Positions 24,101 through 36,300 of a stretch of 64,000 nt of DNA are shown here, piece by piece (position 1 is the first letter of the stretch; each line of letters opens with the position of its first letter). The position numbers and the translations under genes are program-made. Where the stretch lies: positions 186,001 to 250,000 of the forward strand of contig JAOWBW010000481.1 in the NCBI GenBank assembly GCA_026119855.1, in the 5' to 3' direction. The notes under the pieces were generated by a model that did no database searches, was not told where the DNA came from, and worked only from the letters and a program-made list of their open reading frames with translations. Source of the DNA: Campanula takesimana (taxonomy: Eukaryota > Streptophyta > Magnoliopsida > Asterales > Campanulaceae).

Positions 24101-27100
24101 AATCATACTAGGCGCATGAATTCATATATAGGCGCATTACTTATGTAGAAATTTAAACTAAGTATAAAAACTCACAAACACATGCAAACATACATATGCA
24201 ATATTTCAGAATCAAAACGTGAAAATTTTGAAAAACAAGTTTTGAAAATTTTGAAACCCAAGTCATGCAAAAATAATGAAGAACACGAAGAACATGCCTT
24301 GAGTGCTCGAAGAACACCAAGAACACATAATTTGTGAAACTTCACCAAATCAAGCATACAATATATCAAAATGACCGCACGAAGACAAGGATAACAAATA
24401 TGTAAATCAAAACAAGTAAAAATCAACAACGAATCCAAAAAATTAGATTCAAATATCCGAAAAACCGAAAAGTCGAAAATGGTAATTTTTCATATTCGCA
24501 CCAAATAGCGAATTGATCGTTGAAAAAGTTAGTTATAGGGACTCGAAATCACAAAACGAACATAACCTAACAAACGATTTTGAAAACGGATCACCGAAGC
24601 AAGATTAATCAAGAAAAGTGCAATTTCGGGTTTTTGAAAAAGACGGAAAAACAGATAATGACGAAACAGAAAAAAATTTGCAGAAATTTAGGAGTTTAAG
24701 GGTTGAGAATTCATACCATTTCCTCTTGGGTAGATTTTGTAGCTTTCTTAGGACCCATAACAGTTGTATATAGAGATGAGAAAATGAAAAGATGAATAAA
24801 AGTGAGAGAGAAAGACGAGAGAGAAAGAGCAGAGAGAGAAATGGGAGGATAGAGAGACTGGAAGAGAGAGAGGGTAGGGGTGTAGGGAAATATATATAGG
24901 TTATGATTAAAAATTTTGCACTGATATGGAAAAAATACAGTCAAAAATTTAAAAAGATGGGAAGTTGAAAATATTTGCATTGATGATGGGTTTTGAAAAA
25001 GACGGCTCATCATGACATAAGTATGGCTCATTAATGAGGGATTTTGATGATTTGAAACACATTAAATGCAGAATGACATAAAGTGTCATGATGTGACATT
25101 TTGGGTAAAAGAAAAAAACTGCCCCACTTTCCTTTTAAGTGTATGAGCAATTTTGACTAATTTTTGCACAAACCCCAAAAACATCTATTTTGGTGTAAGA
25201 TTGGGGTGCAAGAGATATATCCCCATAAAATAAAATTTTTCGAAAAGCGTAAAACGAGGGAAAAATTTAATTGCACAAGTACCCTTGAACAATTAATGGA
25301 ATGTCAAAAGACATAGATTTCTATAATAAATGAACAGAATAAACATAACTGGTACTTGTGTATTTAATACGTTCAATCATTGAAATTAAATTTGAGAATT
25401 GATTGAGCCGCAAAAGTTAATGCGCGCATGAAGGGGCGCATTACTTCAACAAGGCGCATTACTCATCAAGGCGCGCAAAGATGGTTGAGGGCGCATAAAA
25501 GTTTGAAGTGCATTGGATGCTAGGCGCGCATGGATTGATAGGCGCGCAGATATTGAGCGCACAGAAAATGAGAGATTGGCGCGCAGTTAGTAAGGCGCAT
25601 AGGTGGCGCATAGTTTCCTTGAAACTTTGAAAAATTGATTTAACATTTGTACCTAATATACTCAACTCAACACAACATAAAATTATTAGTATTGACAAAA
25701 CTATATTGAATTTAGTTGAGTTCAAGCATACCCATTTCACCTCTCAAAAACATGAACCGTTTCGCGTCGAGAGCTTTCGTTAGAATGTCGGCGATTTGAT
25801 AGTCGCTTCCCACGTGTTCCAAATGTATATTGCCTTTCTCCACGTGGTCTTTGAGGAAGTGATATTTGATGTCGATGTGCTTGGTCTTTGAGTGCATGAC
25901 AGGATTTTCAGAAACCGCAATTGTTGATGTATTGTCGCAGTAGATGGGACAATTTTCTTCGATGATATCATAGTCCACCAATTGCTGCTTCATCCAGAGT
26001 ATTTGGCAACAACAACTTCCCGCAACGATATATTCGGCTTCAGTTGTTGAAACAGATACAGAAGCTTGTTTCTTACTTGCCCATGACACAAGTCGATATC
26101 CAAGGAAATGACAGGTGCCACTAGTGCTTTTCCTATCAATTGTGCACGCTGCATAATCCGCATCTGAATAACCTACAAGTTTAAAGTTCGAATCTTTGGT
26201 GTACCAAAGTCCAATGTTAACAGTGCCAGAGAGATATCTTATAATACGTTTCACAGCAATTAAGTGTGCTTCTCTAGGGTCAGATTGATAACGAGCACAA
26301 ACACAAACACTAAACATAATATCGGGCCTACTAGCAGTAAGATAAAGGAGTGAGCCAATCATACCTCGATAGAGCGTTTGATCAACACGTTTACCTTTTA
26401 AATCTTTGTCGAGTTTGTTGCCGGTGGCCATTGGAGTATCGTATGATTTAGCGTTCTCAAGTCCAAACTTCTTGATTAAGTCCTTTGTGTATTTGGATTG
26501 GTTGATAAAAATGCCTTCACTCATTTGCTTGATTTGAAGCCCGAGGAAGAATGTGAGTTCTCCCATCATGCTCATTTCAAACTTGCTCTTCATTAGTTTC
26601 TCAAAACGCTTGCACAACAATTCATTAGTAGAACCAAATATAATATCATCAACATAAATTTGAACAAGTAATTTATGACCATTATGTTTGGCAATGAAAA
26701 GAGTTGTATCGATTTTACCGCGAGTGAAGCCTTTTTCGATGAGAAACTTTGATAGTGTATCATACCATGCTCTTGGTGCTTGTTTGAGTCCATACAAAGC
26801 TTTCTGGAGTTTGTACACATGATTTGGAAATTGTGAATCTTCAAACCCAGGTGGTTGAGCAACATAGACTTGTTCTTGGAGTTCACCATTTAGAAACGCG
26901 CTCTTCACATCCATTTGATATAACTTGAAGTTCTTGTGAGTGGCGTAAGCTAGAAATAATCTGATAGCTTCAAGTCTTGCTACGGGCGCAAAAGTTTCAT
27001 CGTAGTCAATTCCTTCTTCTTGCCTATAGCCTTGTGCAACCAATCTTGCTTTGTTTCTCGTGATGGTTCCATTCTCATCCACCTTGTTCCTGAACACCTA

Positions 27101-30100
27101 TTTCGTACCAATTACTCCATGATCATTTGGTCTTGGAACTAGAGTCCAGACCTTGCATCGTTCAAATTGATTGAGTTCTTCTTGCATTGCAACAACCCAA
27201 TTGGGATCTTGGAGCGCTTCATCAGCCTTCTTCGGTTCAATTTGAGAGATAAAAGCAGTGTAAGCATCAAAGTTTGTAGCTCTCCTTGTACGAACACCAA
27301 CTTGTATATCACCGATGATATTAGCAATTGGGTGACCTCTAACTTCACGAATTTCAGGAGGTAAGTTAGGTTGAGTTGTAGAAACTTGAAGGTCTTCAAT
27401 TGGTACATCTTCACCAGATTCAAAGTCATTGAAATTTGGGGGTTGAACTGGCTCAGAATTGAAATTTGGGTTTACACCAGATGCAGCAGTAGAAATAGGC
27501 GCGTGAGAGGAATCATGAGGCGCATCATTTGAGTGAGGCGCAATAGATGATTCACCAGGCGCATTATACATTGAATTAGGTGCATTTGATGTAGATGGAT
27601 TTCCTTGTGTTGATAGATTCTGATCTTGAGTGGGCGCAACATAAATAGGAGCACCTGTATCATTTAGCTCAACAGAATCATCAGCAACATTTGGAGCCAA
27701 ATGTGGCTCAAGGAGAGAATGTTCATCAAAAGTGACATGTACAGATTCAACTATCACTAATGTGGTTCTATTAAAAACACGAAAAGCTTTAGAGTGTTTG
27801 GCATACCCAACGAAAATACCTTCGTCGGCTTTGGCATCGAATTTACCTCTATGTTCGTTTCCGTTGTAGAGGATATAACATTTGCAACCAAAGATCTTGA
27901 AGAATGCAATGTTGGGAGTTCTACCACACCAAAGTTCATACGGAGTCTTGTTGTGAAGTTTGTTGATGAGGGAACGATTTTGAGTAAAACATGCAGTGTT
28001 GATAGCTTCTTCCCAAAAGTACTTAGGCAATTTAGCTTCAGCAATCATCGTCTTTCCCGCTTCAATCAACGTTCTATTCTTTCGTTCAACAACGCCATTT
28101 TGTTGAGGGACTCCGGCAGTTGAAAAGTTGTGATCTATCCCATGATCTTCACAATATCGAGCAACACCGTTGTTCTTGAATTCTGTTCCATTGTCGGATC
28201 GAACACTAACGATGTCATCTTCTTTTTGGGTTTGGAGCAGTCGAAATAAGGTAGTGAGAATATCATAACAATCATCTTTTGTAATCATCATCTCTACCCA
28301 TGTATATCTTGAATAATCATCCACCACAACTAGAGTATACTTGTTTCTTCTAATACTTGCGGTGGAAACTGGTCCAAATAGATCAATGTGAAGCAGTTGC
28401 AAACATCTTGTAGTTGAAGGATTAGACTTGCTTGAGAATGACTGCTTCGGTTGTTTGCCAAGTTGACATGCGGCGCACTTTTTGTCATGATGATCAGCAA
28501 CCTTGGGAAGTCCTTTGACAAGATTATTCCTGCTGAGTTTAGATAGATACTTGAAGTTCAAGTGACTTAAGCGCTTGTGCCACAGCCAACTATTTCGTTC
28601 ACACTTTTTGCTACAAAACAAAGATTAGTACTAGAGTTCATACTATGGAAATCAATAATATAAATATTTGTCTTACGATATCCCGTGAGTAAGATAGCTC
28701 CAGTTTTGCCATTCTTGATAAGACATTGTGTTGAAGTGAAATGGCATTCTAATCCTTTGTCGCAGAATTGAGATATGGATAATAAGTTGTGCTTGAGCCC
28801 TTCGACGAGTGAGACTCTTTCAATGCACACTTTGTCTTTCTTGAGCTTTCCATATGCTACAACTTGACCTTTGTTATTATCGCCAAATGTTACGGAGGGA
28901 CCTCTTTCTTCATGGACATCTTCTAATAAGGATTCATCTCCAGTCATGTGTCTTGACCTTAGGATTTTTACGTCCTTTGGCATTGGGAGTGAATCGCAAA
29001 AGGCATTCCACGGCCTTGTGTCCTGAACAATCACAAATGGAACAATGATGAAAGCCACCAATCACATGAGTTTTCACAAACTCTTTACTTTTCTTGGGGA
29101 TGGCATTCTTCTTTGGGTCAAATGAACTAGCCTTAACAAAATCTTTCTTTTGAAATTTTGGAGCGCTTTTTCTCAGTGGGCGCATAGGTCTAGGAGGCGC
29201 ACGGCGATGAGGCGCGTGGCTCTTAGGCGAATAATGAGCACTCGGAGAAGGAGCGCGCCTATTTTCAAGAATGATTTTGCTAGGAGATGGTTCATCTGTA
29301 GCTATATCTTTCCCATTAGCTTTCCCAAATTGCTTCGTTGGGTAGACATAATGGAATGTTTGTCTCTTGACTTTTTCCTGTCCTTTACCCATTGAATTAG
29401 AATGTTTTTCCTTGGGAATTTCAAAGGTTTGTTGGTTGGTAAATTCACTATCTCTTTCAGCACAGACATCACATTTAAAGTTGTCACTAGTTGATGAGAA
29501 TCCCAAGCCACTTTTATCACCACTGAATTTTTGGGACTCAAATATATTCTCCATAGTGACACGAGAATTGGACCACTCATTTGTAATCTTTTTAAGATCA
29601 GTAATTTGAGCAACCAATTCATCGTTTTGAACTTTAAGAAGTGAGTTCTGTTCTGTTAGAAAAGTGTTTTTAACAGTAAGAGGAGTCATGCTCTTTATCT
29701 GCTCCTTAAGGAGGGTGAGTTCAGATTTAAGTAGAGATTTCTCGGTCTTAAGCTGGGAAATTTCATCACATGATAGTGCTAAAGCTTCCTTCATACTATC
29801 AAATCTAGTAATTACCTTTTCAGCCTTCTTGAACAATTTTTCTTGTTCAGCAATCACTTCATCATTGATTTTGGAGATTTGAGCAGTTGGTTCAACCTGT
29901 GGTCTAATGTATGCTCCTTTTCTCAATTTGTTCCTTGCTCCAAGATCACATCGTGAGAATAGCAATCCACCATCGTTTTGAGCCGGAGTAAGAAATCCTT
30001 GTTCAACGAGCTCGCTGATGGTTGGTCCTTTCTTCTTTTTCACTTCTTGAAAACCTGCAGATTTCTTGATAGGTTTATTCAAGGCATTCATATCGGGAAC

Positions 30101-33100
30101 ATCCTTGGAGAAGTCATCATCAGAATCATAAGCATCAACTTCATCATCATTTGCCATCAAACAAACGAGTCCATCATCGGAATCTTCATCGCTCTCATTG
30201 GAGTCTGTTTCAATCCAAGTGTTGTGCTCATTTGCTGGTGCTTCTTCTTCAGCAACCATTCCCTTGTGACGAGTGAACTTGGGAGTGAATTTGGGAGTAT
30301 GGCTGCTCTTCTTCTGCATATATTCAAATTTGGGGATCGGGCAGCTTGCTGCAAAATGTCCGGGTTTCCTGCAATTAAAACAAACAAGATCTTCTTTCCT
30401 TTTTGAATCACTGCTCCTTGAAAACTTTTGAGGAGATTTGCTGGTAGATCCTTGAAATTTGTTGGTTGAGCCGGGTCTTGAGAATTTTCTGAATTTTTGA
30501 AATTTCTTCACAAATAAAGCGAAGTCTTCATCATCCATGTCTAATAGCTCAGAAGTAGAAATTTTGGGATCGGAGATTTTCTCATCTTGTACAGGCGCAG
30601 GAACAGGCGCAGGTGCAGGCGCGGTTTCTCTGTGCGCCACCATGGCCATAGATTTTGATTTTCCTTCAGTTTCGCTAATTCGCTGAAGTTTGAGTTCGTA
30701 AACTTTGAGATTTGCATAAAGGTTCCTTAATGTCCATACATCTAAAGTTCCAGCGTCTTCAAGAGCGCTAGATTTATGTAGGTATCTTGATCCAAAAGCT
30801 TGTAGAAAATTTACATTCAAATCTTTGTTAGTAAACTTCATGCCAAGTGAAATACATAGATTGATAATTTCACAGTAGCGTTCATAAGTTTGCCTCAAGT
30901 TTTCACCGGGGAGTTGAGAGAAATTGTTGAATCTCTTTTGTACTTCGTATTTCTTGTTCTCCTTGCAGACGGTGTCTCCTTCAATATGCTCTTCAATAGC
31001 ATCCCATAGCTCATTAGCGGTAGCACAATGCATGACTTGTTGTTTCATAGCCGTGCTTAGAGTGCTTAGAAGAATGTTTCTTGCTTTACCATCATTTGCA
31101 ACTCTTCTAATTTCTTCCTCGGTCCATTCTTCCCTTGGTTTTAGAACTGTAGGTTGAGCAGCGTTGGTGCGTGGATTTGGATTCGCCTTCATCGGAATAT
31201 AAGGTCCATAAACGACGGTGTCATGGAGCCTTTCATCGATTGAGTTGAGATGAGTCAATATGCTGAATTTCCACACGTCAAAATGATCTTCATCAAAGAC
31301 CGGAACTTGAGTGTAATTTGCAGTTGCCATAGGTTTTGAGTTTGCCATTTAGATTCGGCATCCAAGCTGTTAAGCTTGAAAAACGAAAAATGTTTTATAA
31401 AGGTGTTTGCTCTGATACCACTTGTTGGTCCCAAAGGGCAACAATGGTATGAAAAATAGCTAGAGGGGGGGGGGTGAATAGCTGTTTTAAAATTCTTTTC
31501 GTACCCTTGAAAAACTCAATTGCAAATGCGCACTTTATCAAGTAAGCGTTATGAAATGCGCCTAAGTGAGTGAGTGAAATGCACAGCGGAATTTAGTAAT
31601 GAAAATAGGCGCAAAGTGTGATAAAGGGGCGCACACACACTCTAAGTATTTTGGCTCAAAGTGGTTGAAATAAGGAACTAAGGCAAATGATATATCAACA
31701 CAACACAATTCAGTTCAATCAATCTACAATGAGTAAACAAGCAAATAGTGAGTGAAAATAATAACTTGAAAGAAATGACAAGATAATAACACAAGCTATT
31801 TGGAGAGGTTCGATCAATGAAAGATCTACGTCCTCTACCAAGATGGTTAGTCTTGGATTTCTAATGGAGATCTTATATAATGAGAGAGTGTTACAAATTA
31901 TAACTTTTGAGCTCCTACACTAACTCAAGATCTAATTTTCTATGAATGAACAAATCCAAAACAATAACTGGTGTATCTCTAAAAGATGGATCTAAATGAT
32001 CAAACTTAAAGAGGTGCGTGTGTGATTTTAGTATCAAGGCTCTTTAGATCTTTATGATTTAGAGCACAATGAAACTAAAGTGTTATAGCTTGAAGATCTG
32101 GGCTAAGGATGAAGGTATGAAGATGTTCTTGAGGAAATCTGGAAAAACGAAGGCAATCTTCAAATCTTCAACAAATGCTTTGAGAGAGAAATTCTTGAAA
32201 TTCTTAGCAAAACTCAGCCACTTCAAAATGTTGAAGTTATGGGGTATTTATAGTGAACTTCAAAAAAACTAGCCGTTGGAAATCCTTGTGGATAAGATGA
32301 GCTGTCACTCGTTGATTGGAGCATGCGAATATTATGGCCACTTTGACACTCAACATAAATATGACCGTTATGGACACATGTCAATATATTAGGCGCATAT
32401 GCATCTTTTAACCACCGTTGGATTATTGGCGTAATTTGAATTCTCTTCAAGTCTTTGAGTCTTTAATAAATCACTGAGTGTTGAATAAACATTGAGGCGT
32501 GTTGAGCCAAGAGGCGCATAAATACTGCGTGCGCTAAGGCATATGGCGCATGGCACGTAGAATTAAAATGAGGCGCATAGCATTTCTTAGAAGAATGCTT
32601 ATATGCGCGCGCTAGAAGGCGCATGGCGCATAGGCGCATAGGCGCATGGCTCTACTCAAAATGTGATTTTCTTGAATCTTGATCTTCTTGCCCTCTTACT
32701 AAGCCTAGTCTATAACAATGGACAACCTAAAAAAATGAAGTATAAATACTTCTTACATGTGGGTCTAAAGTCCATGAAATAAAAACTTAGGTGATGGATC
32801 AATCAAATCTAATAGATCCTATTACATTAAAACTGAGATATGTGTGTGCATACCCAACAAATTTAAATAAGAATTTTATTTTAAAACTTGTTATTGTATC
32901 ATGATTAATAATAAACTAAATAACTATTTTTAGATTTTCATTAAGATAATTATTTTTATTGAAATTGTTGGTCAAAGTATAAATTGCTTGACCAAGAATC
33001 TTAAGTCGGGCGGGACAGAGGGAGTATATTTTTAGCAAATGCGTTATCCAAATCGTTTTTTACGTTTACCAAAGAAAATTATCATTAAATACTCTGATGC

Positions 33101-33273
33101 TCGGACTCTTTAATTTACTCCGCCGTACCCGTGTCGGACACACGTATTTTAGTCTTGTCGAAACGAGTCCGGCGAGGTAAACAAAAGAGTCTGGGTATCT
33201 TACATTAAATAAATATACAACATTTTATATTTTGTAATAGGAAATTAAAATAAGTTACAATCATTTATTTTAG

Positions 33274-33330
<57 letters not shown>

Positions 33331-36300
33331 GAAAGAAAAAAAAATCTTAGAATAGCTAGCAGCCACCATCATCTTTAACAAACCCGGCCAAACCCCCACC
33401 CCTTTTCCCTTCCTCCGGTGACCACCCCTTTCCCACCATCCTTCCAGCTTCTACCCACCATTACTACCACCGCACCACCACCATCGGACAGCCACACCGC
33501 ACACCGACCAAACATCGCCACTGCCCACACATGAACACACACACATGAACACACACAAATTATACACACAAACCAAGAAACACATACAAATACTCCAGAT
33601 CTAAAATCAAAACTTCAAAAATCAAAATTCAAAATTCAAAAATCAAGAATCCGGTGAGTGATGCTTCTCCATCCTCATAATCGTCGGCGCCTCCGCTATA
33701 TTTTCTTCCAATGATGATGATTCCGACGAGTGATGCTTCCCCTTCTTCACATCACAGTCAACCAACCTAGAAAATAAGCTTTCTTCACTGGAATCAGATC
33801 TGGTTTGATGAACAAAAGAAACAACAATACTTACACAGGAACTCCCACACTCACTTTTACTAGTCTCTTTAGCACTTTTCACACAGTTCACACAGTCGCC
33901 ATTGCTCAAATCCCCTTCACACTGACCAAACACATAAACCGACTGATATACGCCGGCGTAAAACCCATTCCCACCGCCACTAACCCCTTTCTCAATCTCC
34001 CCAAGAGCGGCGTCCAGCTTCTGCTCAACCCAGCTCCACTCGCCTAAGTTGTACAGCAACTCCGTCTGCCACCGCACATGCGCTTGATGGTGTCTGGTAG
34101 TTTCTTTACGCATTTATTGCAGTCGGAGTTTGATAGGTCGCCGCGGCATTGGTATAGACCGTTGATGGAGCTGGAGCCGCCGCCGGCGGTGATTGTAGAA
34201 TTTTGCGGCGGATGATTGGGAAATTAGAGTGAAGTGGAGGGTTTGTGAAGAAGATGGGTCTTGGAAATTCTGGTCGGCACAGCCTTTGTAGATCAAGTTT
34301 GTGAGATCTGCAGAGGAAGAACCATCAGGATTCTTATACAGAGAAAGAGGGAAAAGAGGGAGAATTTGAGAAACAGAAATGGACCCATTAAAGAATTTTG
34401 ATCAAACCATTCAGCCCTATAGTTTCAAATTTTCATTAAACCCCTCAAAAGAAACATCAACTTCGAACAAGCCAATTCTGTTAGTCACGTGCACGGCACA
34501 TGCCTTTTAACTGACTTTTTAACGAATTCTGTCAAAAAGGCCCTAACTGGCGAAAATGAATCACCCTAGGGTCCGATCTGGCGAAAAAAGACATGCAAGG
34601 CTCGATTGGAAGGGTGGTATCATACTTCAGGGTCTAAATTGTCATTAACCCTTTCGAAATTATGTCACCTTTTGCACTTTCAAAATTTAGAAAAATGATA
34701 TTTTTTTCCGTTAACATTATACTCCCTCCGTTCCGGGTAAGTTGTAACATGGAAGGGGAAACAAAAAAATTAAGAAAGAAGAATAATGAGTGGTTGGGAG
34801 GAAGAGATAGAATGAGTGGAGGATTATAAAAGTAATAAAGAGTTTCCTTATTTGGCATTGTTGCAACTTAAGTGGAATGCTCAAAATGGCAAATTGGTGG
34901 AATGCTCAAAATGGCAAATTGTTGCAACTTTACCGGGAACGGAGGGAGTATTTATTAGTTTTGACCTTTTCTATTTTAGAAAAAATGTCAGTATATCATA
35001 ATGTCGACGGATGTAAATTTCTGGGCTTCCTCTCACTGGATGAGGTGATTGGTTGCATTTTGTTTTTGTACAGAATTGATACTTACATACTATATTACTC
35101 CGAGTAAACTACAAAATGGACCCGCGTACTATTGCCCCAACATCACTTTGACCTGCGTACTATCAACTCAGTAAATGTACCTTGTGTACTATAGTTTTAT
35201 TTTCAATTTCCCTAAGATTTCTAACGCCAGTTAAAAAGTTAACTACGCTATTAATAAGTTAACGAAAAGTTAGATTCAAATTTTTTAAAATTGACCCTAG
35301 AGTTTAAAATAACACCCCCTATTATCATCTTCTTCATCCCTTCCATCTTCATAGCGCCGCTCTCACCAGCCATGTGCCGTCCCACCTCCACCCATCCACC
35401 ACTGACCAAATCCACCCACCACCAACATAAAACACTAATTGATATCCATCGAGAAAATAACAAGTAAAAGTTATATCTACTTAACACCAATTTACATTAA
35501 CATATTTAAATCAAAATGAAAAAAAAAAAAAAAAAACAAGATCTGGTTCATCATTATCATCAAAAAAAATAAAATAATAATAATAATAAAATTATAACGA
35601 AACAAACTAATTTGGATCCCAACAAATAAGATGCATAACATTCTCTGCTTATATGCCTCAAACTCATCTCTTAGTCTCCCTTCCAAGTTTGTGTTATGTG
35701 AATGAAGTTTGAGAAGGGGTTTTTCATCAATATCATCAAACTCTTTCTTCTAAATCAGAAATGTGGGTGTTGATGGGGCTGGGGAAAAAAGATAATCCAC
35801 TATTTCAAATCCCAATTTGCGTCCTAACCCTAACCCCCGATCTCTTTGCCTTTTCAAAATCTCTCTTCTTCCCCAAATTCACCCAATTCAAACCCTAGAC
35901 CCCTTCTTCTTCACATTAAACATGCGAGCTCTCCCGGTCTCTGCCACCGTTGGGGATGAAATCAAACCATCATCCACCCTCACGCTCCAACTCAGCGATT
36001 CACGAAACGAAACACATCCATGGAGCGAAGTTCGATGGCAGGAAGGACTTGGACAGAGATGGGGTAGAATTCATCAAGAAGCCGCTCCATATTCATCAAG
36101 AAGAACACTGAACCTAGTATCCCGTCAATGGCGAAGGCCAGATCTGGAACCAGGGGAGATCTCATCCGATCCGCTCCATATTCCTTTTTTTTTTTCTTTT
36201 TTTTTCCTTTCCTGGACTTATTTGTTTATAAGTGCTATACTTTGTTTAAAATATTTATAATTATATGAGTTGTATTTTTTGTTTTTGTTTGTTGTATTTA

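Larger units (their letters stand above)
19455..32859 (-). mobile_element. Complete Copia LTR retrotransposon (SIRE/Maximus-like), 13.4 kb
   Basis: LTRs lie at 31423-32859 (5') and 19455-20885 (3'), each bounded TGTTGG...CCAACA on the + strand and nearly identical to each other. A 5-bp duplication AATTT flanks it (19450-19454, 32860-32864). The primer-binding site complements initiator-methionine tRNA and the purine tract adjoins the 3' LTR. Order in transcription direction: gag, protease remnant, integrase, reverse transcriptase, RNase H, then an extra spliced gene. The Copia domain order (IN before RT), long LTRs and an additional downstream ORF suggest the SIRE/Maximus group. The polyprotein has a lost protease active site, frameshifts and one stop, so this copy cannot make a full Pol. 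Confidence 0.95.
19021..34651. mobile_element. Pack-MULE-like element with captured gene fragment, split by Copia
   Basis: Terminal inverted repeats of about 242 bp (19021-19262 and 34411-34651) start GGGTTAAT and end ATTAACCC. They share long near-identical stretches, for example GAAGTATGATACCACCCTTC and its complement. A perfect 9-bp duplication TTTCGAAAT flanks them (19012-19020, 34652-34660). Long TIRs and a 9-bp duplication are diagnostic of Mutator-like elements. Without the nested Copia the element is about 2.2 kb. It has no transposase, but carries a piece of a DUF26 plasmodesmata-located protein gene (33640-34345), a TA microsatellite and a half Stowaway. It therefore fits a Pack-MULE. 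It sits inside the TPD1-like intron. Confidence 0.9.

Noticed and set aside
31409..31420. tRNA-like match (initiator Met)
   Set aside because: Only the 12-nt primer-binding complement is present. There is no tRNA gene here, nor at 40976 or 48650.
35817..36260. 147-codon + strand frame in the second Mutator-like element
   Set aside because: Not called as a gene: no motif, poly-T at the end, and the composition changes within the frame. Kept only as a possible captured payload.
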